Below, piece after piece: positions 14,013 to 19,987 of a stretch of 22,365 nt of DNA. The stretch's first letter is position 1; each line of letters opens with the position of its first letter. Both the position numbers and the translations under genes were made by a program. Origin of the DNA: Longimicrobiales bacterium (lineage in GTDB: Bacteria; Gemmatimonadota; Gemmatimonadetes; Longimicrobiales; Gaopeijiaceae); the NCBI GenBank assembly GCA_028280205.1, contig JANQME010000443.1, forward strand, positions 1 to 22,365, in the 5' to 3' direction. The notes under the pieces were generated by a model. It was given only the letters and a program-made list of their open reading frames with translations. It made no database searches and was not told the origin of the DNA.

Positions 14013-15194
14013 ATGCGCCGAAGCCTCGTCGTCCTTTTCGCCTGCCTCTCCGCGGGGGTCACCCTGTCGGCAGTGGCGGAGCTCGGAGCGTCGTTCGATG
14101 AGGGCGGGGTTTCGTCGCACCCCGCGGACGCCCGGGCCGCCATCGGCGACTCCGGAACGGAGCGCTCCACGATCACCGACGTGCGCGGACGAACCGTCGA
14201 GTTGCCGGCGGGTCCCCGTACGATCTCGGTCGACGACGGCCGGTACGTCCTCGCGCTCGCGCTCCTCCTGGGGGATCCCACCGAGCCCCTCGCGGGGTGG
14301 CCGCATGACGTGAATCGGATCGGACCCGAGACGTACGAACGCTATGCCGCGCGCTTCCCACGCCTCGCCGAACTCCCCCACGTCTCTTCTTCGGCGGCCT
14401 CCTTCTCCCTGGAGCAGACCGTCGCGACGGCGCCCGACGTCGCCGTGTTCTCGCTCGGGAGGGGGCCCACGGACGAGCAGCTCGCGCAGCTCGAGCGCGC
14501 CGGGGTGGTCCCGGTCTTCCTCGACTTCTTCATGGACCCGCTGAGCCACATGGACCAGAGCCTCCTCCTTCTGGGAGAGATCGTGGGCGCCCGCGAGCGC
14601 GCGGAGGCGTTCGTGGCCTTCCGCGCCGAGCGTCGTTCGGCGATACGACGGACGGTCGAACGTTCCGGGGGTTCGGAGCCGACCGTCTTCTTCGAGACCC
14701 ACGCGGGGATGTCGGCGGAGTGCTGCACCTCGCCGGGGAGCGGTAACGTCGGGGTCTACATCGACGATGTGGGGGGGCACAACATCGGCGCCGACGTCCT
14801 GCCGGGCCCGGTGGGACGTGTCAGCCTCGAGTACCTGCTCGAACGCGACCCCGACGTGTACGTCGCGACCGGGGGCCCTCACCTCGAGCGGACCGGAGGC
14901 CTCGTGCTCGGGGGGGGCTATGCTCCGTCCCAGGCTCGCGAAGCGTTACGGCGCATGACGAACCGTCCGGGGTTCTCCTACCTGTCCGCGGTGCGGGCCG
15001 AACGGTTCCACGGCCTCGCGCATCAGCTTCTGAACTCCCCGCTGGACATCGTGGCGGTCGAGCTTCTCGCGCAGTGGATCCACCCCTCCGCCGCGGACGG
15101 TCTCGACCCGCCCGGCACGCTCGCGCGCATCAACCGGGACTTCCTCGCCGTCCCGATCGACGGCACCTACTGGACCTCTCTGAACACCCCCTGA
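14013..15194 (+). CDS. fepB: FepB-like periplasmic ferric-siderophore binding protein
   Basis: The 393-residue exported protein starts with a signal sequence, MRRSLVVLFACLSAGVTLSA. The LFAC may be a lipobox, but the hydrophobic part before it is short. The mature part has ITDVRGRTVELPAGPRTISV (the D..GR.VE.P..P.RI segment), then LEQTVATAPDVAVFSLGRGP, the helix LLLLGEIVGARERAEAF, VGVYIDDVGGHNIGAD and YLLERDPDVYVATGG, all in the order found in class III siderophore or heme binding proteins. It is the first gene after the second Fur-like box. ATG 14013 has GAGG eleven bases upstream; the longer GTG start at 13962 would place 17 non-hydrophobic residues before the signal peptide. It should deliver substrate to the FecCD/FepC transporter of set A. 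Confidence 0.85.
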   Translation: MRRSLVVLFACLSAGVTLSAVAELGASFDEGGVSSHPADARAAIGDSGTERSTITDVRGRTVELPAGPRTISVDDGRYVLALALLLGDPTEPLAGWPHDVNRIGPETYERYAARFPRLAELPHVSSSAASFSLEQTVATAPDVAVFSLGRGPTDEQLAQLERAGVVPVFLDFFMDPLSHMDQSLLLLGEIVGARERAEAFVAFRAERRSAIRRTVERSGGSEPTVFFETHAGMSAECCTSPGSGNVGVYIDDVGGHNIGADVLPGPVGRVSLEYLLERDPDVYVATGGPHLERTGGLVLGGGYAPSQAREALRRMTNRPGFSYLSAVRAERFHGLAHQLLNSPLDIVAVELLAQWIHPSAADGLDPPGTLARINRDFLAVPIDGTYWTSLNTP

Positions 15195-15225
15195 CAAACG
15201 CGTCCTACCGACGGAATCGCATCCC

Positions 15226-16287
15226 ATGAACCAGCTCTGCCGCAGCGTCCGATTCACTCTCGTCTCCATCCTCGCGCTGGCACCCGCGCTCGACCCCGGA
15301 GTCGGGACGCTCCTCGCCCAGGACCTGCCCTCGGTCGGAACGACCGTTCGGGTCGGTCCCGGCGTCTACGAGATCGCGGTGCACGAGCGCACCGGCGACG
15401 TCTATGCCGCTACCGTCGGGCCCTGGGATCAGGACCAGGCGGCGATCTACGTGCTCGACGGCTCCACCCTGGAGGAGAAGGGCACGATTCCGACACCGGG
15501 GCACTATCCGTTCGGCGTCGGGCTCGACCAGGGGGCGTCAACGCTCTACGCGTCGGACACGCGCAACGGGACCGTCCTGGTGTACGATCTGGCCTCCATG
15601 GCGCTGAAGACCGTGATCGAGAACCCGATGGACGAGTCGGGGCACCTTCGCGAGGTGCTCGTCGACGAGCAGGGTGGCCGCGTCTACGTCTCGAGCTACG
15701 ACGAGAACGGGTTGATCTGGGTAATCGACTCCGAGACGCACCGGCTCGTCGACACCTTCATGGGTGTGGGCGACGGGACGTCGGGCATGGCGTTCGACCT
15801 GGCGAACGACCGGATGTTCGCAGCCAACATGGCCGGGGGTGACATCACGGAGATCCGCCTCAGCACCGGCGAGCAGGTGCGGCGCTTCTCCGCTGGCGGC
15901 GAGCGACCGACGAATCTGGTCTACGACGCGGAGCGCGGCCGCCTCTGGAGCACGAACCAGCGCACGAACAACGCGACCGTGATCGATGTCGCGAGCGGTG
16001 AGGTCATCCATTCCGTCTCGGTCGGAGACCAGGCGCTGGGCATCACGCACAATCCGGTCAACGACCTGATGTACGTCACGGCTCGGCGCTCCGGGATCGT
16101 GACCGCGGTCGACGCCGAGTCGATGAACGTCGTGACGTGGATGCAGACCGGGTCGCATCCGAACACCGTGGCGGTCAACCCGAACACCGGCGTCGCGTAC
16201 GTGACGAACAAGGCGCGCTCGGCGGGCCGCGACCACCCGCCCGTCCGAGACCCGCACGGCGACACCGTCACCCTCCTGCATCGCTGA
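15226..16287 (+). CDS. YncE-like secreted beta-propeller protein (copy 2)
   Basis: The 353-residue exported protein has a signal peptide at residues 8-30 ending near LLAQDLP and about seven YVTN-type blades, such as VYVSSYDENGLIWVIDS, MFAANMAGGDITEIRL, LWSTNQRTNNATVIDV and MYVTARRSGIVTAVDA. The C-terminal end VAYVTNKARSAGRDH with DPHGDTVTLL parallels copy 1 (VYVTNKSARTPRGEE, DPRGDMVTL), and both have LEEK in blade 1, so the two are paralogues within this locus. It sits between the binding protein and isochorismate synthase. Function in siderophore or iron handling is inferred from position only. Confidence 0.85.
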   Translation: MNQLCRSVRFTLVSILALAPALDPGVGTLLAQDLPSVGTTVRVGPGVYEIAVHERTGDVYAATVGPWDQDQAAIYVLDGSTLEEKGTIPTPGHYPFGVGLDQGASTLYASDTRNGTVLVYDLASMALKTVIENPMDESGHLREVLVDEQGGRVYVSSYDENGLIWVIDSETHRLVDTFMGVGDGTSGMAFDLANDRMFAANMAGGDITEIRLSTGEQVRRFSAGGERPTNLVYDAERGRLWSTNQRTNNATVIDVASGEVIHSVSVGDQALGITHNPVNDLMYVTARRSGIVTAVDAESMNVVTWMQTGSHPNTVAVNPNTGVAYVTNKARSAGRDHPPVRDPHGDTVTLLHR

Positions 16288-16321
16288 CACGTTCGAGGCA
16301 CGCGTACCGGACCGCGCGGCC

Positions 16322-17455
16322 GTGACACCGGGGTCGGGAGATGCGGCGCCGTACGAGCTGAGGCTCGTGGACGGCACATCCGCGATGCGGGCAGCGGGCG
16401 CTCGTCCCGTCGCGCGCCGGACGGAGGAGGACGGTCCGGTCGCGGGCGCTCTGCCGTTCGCGGCTTCGGGTGACGCGCTGCTTTTCCGCTTCGACACCCT
16501 GGAGTGGCGCGCCGCCCCGGAAGACGCCGGGACGTACGTCGATCATGCCGTGCCGAGCGCGGGGGAGGTGCTGCGGATCGTCGCCGTGCCCTCCCGCGAC
16601 GAGTACAGGAGCCGCGTTCGCCGGCTCGTCGACGCGCTTCGGGCGCACGCGGCGTGCCGCGGTCCCCTGCGCAAGGTGGTGCTGGCACGTCGGCTCGAGG
16701 TTCTGTTCGACCGCGCTCCCGACCCGGCGGCCCTCGCCGACGTGCTGCGGCGCGATCCGCAGGTCACCACGTTCCATGTACAGCTCCGCGACGGTGACGG
16801 GACTCCGGCGCGTTCCGTCGTGGGCGCGTCGCCGGAGCTGCTCCTGGACAAACGCGGAGGAGAGGTACGCTCGGTACCGCTCGCCGGGTCAGCGGCGCGC
16901 AGCACGGACGAGGTTCGCGATCGCGAGGCTGCGCGTTGGCTCGAGTCCTCGGCGAAGGACGCCGAGGAGCATCGGTTGGTCGTCGAGTTCGTCCTCGATC
17001 GGCTCGCGCCGCTCTGCTCGGAACTCGCCGCACCGAAGCGACCATCGCTGTCCGCTACGCGCACGATGTGGCACCTCGCGACCGAGGTGCGCGGGAGGCT
17101 TCGCGACCCCGAGGTGCCCTCGCTCGCGTTGGCGCGCATGCTCCACCCGACGCCCGCCGTGTGTGGTGTGCCCACGCCCGAGGCGACCCGTCTCATCCGT
17201 GAGCTCGAGCCCTTCGAGCGTGGCTTGTACGCCGGCGCGGTCGGGTGGAGCGACGGCTCGGGTGACGGCCGCTGGCTGGTGACGCTCCGCTGCGCCGAGA
17301 TCGAAGGCTCCCGCGCGGTGCTCCATGCGGGTGCCGGCATCCTCGCCGACTCGGACCCGGAGGTCGAGCTCGCCGAAACTTCCGCGAAGTTTCGTACGCT
17401 CCTCGGTGCACTCGGGGTCGCGGAGGAGGCGGCGCCTGCCGGAGGTGCGCGGTGA
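16322..17455 (+). CDS. entC: Isochorismate synthase EntC/DhbC
   Basis: This 377-residue cytosolic enzyme converts chorismate to isochorismate, the first step to 2,3-dihydroxybenzoate. It shows the catalytic base lysine in RKVVLARRLE (Lys118), FHVQLRDGD, SVVGASPELLL, VRSVPLAGSAAR, SSAKDAEEHRLVVEFV, MLHPTPAVCGVPTPEA and FERGLYAGAVGW, then HAGAGILADSDPEVEL with the Mg-binding acidic residues. All are diagnostic of the EntC/DhbC/MenF group, and the neighbours favour EntC over MenF. GTG 16322 is the first plausible start after the propeller gene (34-base gap). The stop overlaps entE by four bases. Confidence 0.94.
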   Translation: MTPGSGDAAPYELRLVDGTSAMRAAGARPVARRTEEDGPVAGALPFAASGDALLFRFDTLEWRAAPEDAGTYVDHAVPSAGEVLRIVAVPSRDEYRSRVRRLVDALRAHAACRGPLRKVVLARRLEVLFDRAPDPAALADVLRRDPQVTTFHVQLRDGDGTPARSVVGASPELLLDKRGGEVRSVPLAGSAARSTDEVRDREAARWLESSAKDAEEHRLVVEFVLDRLAPLCSELAAPKRPSLSATRTMWHLATEVRGRLRDPEVPSLALARMLHPTPAVCGVPTPEATRLIRELEPFERGLYAGAVGWSDGSGDGRWLVTLRCAEIEGSRAVLHAGAGILADSDPEVELAETSAKFRTLLGALGVAEEAAPAGGAR

Positions 17456-19077
17456 CGGAGCCCCGCCAGCAGTGGCCGGCCGACTTCGGGCGCCGCTACC
17501 TGGACGCCGGGCACTGGACGGACCAGACGCTGCCGGGCTTTTTTCACGAGCGGGCCGAGGCCAACCCGGGGCGTGTCGCCGTCCGATCGGCCGACGGCGT
17601 CGCTCTGACGTACGAGGAGATCGACCGACGGGCCCGCGCCGTCGCATCGGGACTGCGCGCTGCCGGGCTCCACCCGGGCGAGCGGGTCTTGTTGCAGCTC
17701 CCCAACGTACCCGAGTTCTTCACCGCGATGTTCGGCGTCATGTACGCCGGACTCGTGCCGGTGTACGCCCTTCCGGCCCATCGCCGGATGGAGGTCGAGC
17801 ACTTCGTCGAGGCGTCCGGAGCTCGCGCGTACATCTGTCCCGACGCGCACGGGGGCTTCGACTACCGGGCACTCGCCCGAGGCTTGCGCGAGCACCTCCC
17901 CGACATGCGCGTCTTCGTCGTCGGCGACGCGGAGGATCTCGAGCCGTTCGACGAGATCGAGTCCGCTCCGCCCGGGGAGCTCGAGTCGCTCGACCCGGCG
18001 GCCGTGGCCTTCCTGCAGCTCTCCGGTGGCAGCACGGGGCTGTCCAAGCTGATCCCTCGCACCCACCGCGACTACGCCTATACGCTTCGGGAGAGCGCCA
18101 GGATCTGTGGACTCTCCGAAAGGAGCGTCTACCTCGGTGCGCTTCCCATCGCGCACAACTTCCCGATGAGCTCACCGGGCACCCTCGGTACCTTCTACGC
18201 CGGCGGAAGCGTGACCCTCTCCCTCGCGCCGAGCCCGGACGCGGCCTTCCCGTTGATCGAGCGCGACGGCGTCACGATCACCGGCGTGGTGCCCCCGGTG
18301 GCGATCCTGTGGGCGAGGGCGTCCGAGCGCAGCTCGCACGACCTCTCGTCCCTCGAGGTGCTTCAGGTAGGTGGGGCGCGCTTCGCGCCCGAGGCGGCGC
18401 GGCGGATCGAGCCCGCGCTCGGGTGTACCCTTCAGCAGGTGTACGGAATGGCGGAGGGACTCGTGAACTACACGCGCCTCGACGACCCCGAGGAGGTGCG
18501 GATGAACACCCAGGGCCGACCGATCAGCGAGGACGACGAGCTGCGCTTCGTCGATGCGGACGACCGCGACGTCCCCGAGGGGACGCCAGGGCACCTGCTG
18601 ACGCGCGGCCCGTACACGATCCGGGCGTACTACGCGAACGACGGCACCAACGAGCGTGCCTTCACCGCGGAAGGGTTCTACCGCACCGGCGACCTCGTGG
18701 CCCGTCGTCCCGACGGGAATCTGGTGGTCCACGGAAGGGTCAGCGACGTGATCAATCGCGGAGGTGAGAAGGTGCCGGTCGAGGAGGTGGAGAACCACCT
18801 TCTCGCGCACGACGCGGTGCTCGACGCCGTGCTCGTGGCCGTTCCCGACTCCTTCCTGGGGGAGAAGACGTGCGCGGTGGTGATTCCCGACGGCCCGGCC
18901 CCGGCCGCCCCGGAGCTGCGCAAGTGGATTCGCGAGCGCGGCCTGGCCCCGTACAAGGTCCCGGACGAGGTCGTCTTCGTGGAAGGCTATCCCTCGACCG
19001 GGGTGGGCAAGGTCAGTCGCAGGGAGCTGCGTGCCACGGTTCGGGACCGTATCCGAGAGGAGCGGGAGCGGTCGTGA
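17452..19077 (+). CDS. entE: 2,3-dihydroxybenzoate-AMP ligase EntE/DhbE
   Basis: The 541-residue stand-alone adenylation enzyme activates 2,3-dihydroxybenzoate and loads it on the aryl carrier protein. It has the P-loop LQLSGGSTGLSKLIPRTH (about 189-206), the aryl-acid pocket ALPIAHNFPMSSPGTLG with Asn236 in place of the Asp of amino-acid domains, QVYGMAEGLVNYTRLDDP, YRTGDL, the hinge GRVSDVINRGGEKV, and the C-terminal GVGKVSRRELR. The pocket mixes Phe after the Asn with Ser at the position that I recall separates DHB (Ser) from salicylate (Cys) ligases, so DHB is favoured. GTG 17452 overlaps entC by four bases. The long reverse-strand frame here is a shadow. Confidence 0.94.
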   Translation: MTEPRQQWPADFGRRYLDAGHWTDQTLPGFFHERAEANPGRVAVRSADGVALTYEEIDRRARAVASGLRAAGLHPGERVLLQLPNVPEFFTAMFGVMYAGLVPVYALPAHRRMEVEHFVEASGARAYICPDAHGGFDYRALARGLREHLPDMRVFVVGDAEDLEPFDEIESAPPGELESLDPAAVAFLQLSGGSTGLSKLIPRTHRDYAYTLRESARICGLSERSVYLGALPIAHNFPMSSPGTLGTFYAGGSVTLSLAPSPDAAFPLIERDGVTITGVVPPVAILWARASERSSHDLSSLEVLQVGGARFAPEAARRIEPALGCTLQQVYGMAEGLVNYTRLDDPEEVRMNTQGRPISEDDELRFVDADDRDVPEGTPGHLLTRGPYTIRAYYANDGTNERAFTAEGFYRTGDLVARRPDGNLVVHGRVSDVINRGGEKVPVEEVENHLLAHDAVLDAVLVAVPDSFLGEKTCAVVIPDGPAPAAPELRKWIRERGLAPYKVPDEVVFVEGYPSTGVGKVSRRELRATVRDRIREERERS

Positions 19078-19748
19078 GTGCCGACTCCGCTCGTCGGAGC
19101 GCGCCGGACCGCCGGGATGGGCCGGGCCTTCCCGGGCGCGTGGAGTACCTGCTCCCGACCGAGGCGCCCGCTTCGCATGCTCGCTGGCGTCTGGATCCCG
19201 ATCGGGCCGTGCTCCTCGTCCACGACATGCAGGCCTACTTCGTGCGCATCTATCCGGACGGGTCGCCCCTCCTCGACGGGCTCGTCGCGAACATCCGGAC
19301 ACTCCGACGACGCTGCGACGAGCTCGGAGTGCCCGTCTTCTACACGGCTCAGCAGCCGCACGCGGACGTGCGCGACCGCGGGCTGCAGGCCGACGTGTGG
19401 GGGCCGGGGATGCGTGCTTCCGCCGAGGACACCGACCTCCTGGCCGCGCTCGCTCCGGCGGAAGGACACGAGGTACTCCGCAAGTGGAGGTACAGCGCCT
19501 TCCAGCGTTCTCCGCTCGAGCCGATGATGCGCGCGCGCGGCCGGGATCAACTCGTCGTCACGGGCATATACGCGAACATCGGCTGCCTCCTGACCGCCGC
19601 GGATGCGTTCATGCGCGACATCCAGCCCTTCTTCCCGGCCGATGCGACGGCCGACTTCTCGCTCGCTAGACACCTGGCTGCCGTCGACTACGTTGGGCAA
19701 CACTGCGGCCAGACGCTCCTCACCTCCGACCTCCTCCAGGCGCTGTGA
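19074..19748 (+). CDS. entB: Isochorismatase (EntB N-terminal domain type, no fused carrier domain)
   Basis: The 224-residue cytosolic enzyme hydrolyses isochorismate to 2,3-dihydro-2,3-dihydroxybenzoate. It matches the EntB/DhbB isochorismatase domain: VEYLLPTEAP, LLVHDMQAYF (Asp51), FYTAQQP, LRKWRYSAF (Lys137), GIYANIGCLLTAADAFMRDI (Cys171) and PFFPADATADFS. EntB and DhbB usually run to about 285-310 residues because an aryl carrier domain follows; here the protein stops after the hydrolase domain and the carrier is a separate gene. GTG 19074 has GGAG upstream and overlaps entE by four bases. Confidence 0.93.
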   Translation: MSADSARRSAPDRRDGPGLPGRVEYLLPTEAPASHARWRLDPDRAVLLVHDMQAYFVRIYPDGSPLLDGLVANIRTLRRRCDELGVPVFYTAQQPHADVRDRGLQADVWGPGMRASAEDTDLLAALAPAEGHEVLRKWRYSAFQRSPLEPMMRARGRDQLVVTGIYANIGCLLTAADAFMRDIQPFFPADATADFSLARHLAAVDYVGQHCGQTLLTSDLLQAL

Positions 19749-19987
19749 CCGATTCCGCCCTGACGCTCGACCGGATGCGTACCGACGTCGCGGAGCTGCT
19801 CGAGCAGCCGGAAGACACGATCGAGGACGATACGAATCTCCTCGATCTCGGGCTCGACTCGCTGCGCATCATGGAACTCGCCGAGCGCTGGAGCTCCTCG
19901 GCGGGCACGCTCGTCGACTTCGCCTCGCTGGCGGAGAATCCCGAGCTCGAGGCGTGGTGGCGTCTGGTCTCCGAACGAAGCGGGTGA
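19745..19987 (+). CDS. Stand-alone aryl carrier protein
   Basis: This 80-residue acyl/aryl carrier protein has the phosphopantetheine site LGLDSLRIMEL with Ser39 and an acidic first half. It would carry the 2,3-dihydroxybenzoyl thioester made by EntE and present it to the NRPS condensation domain. It corresponds to the C-terminal domain of EntB that is missing from the preceding gene. The GTG start overlaps the entB stop by four bases, and the stop overlaps the NRPS start by four, so all three are translationally coupled. Confidence 0.9.
   Translation: MTDSALTLDRMRTDVAELLEQPEDTIEDDTNLLDLGLDSLRIMELAERWSSSAGTLVDFASLAENPELEAWWRLVSERSG

Noticed and set aside
16543..18156. 537-codon minus-strand frame across entC and entE
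   Set aside because: Same reason: it mirrors strongly conserved plus-strand genes and has no motifs of its own.
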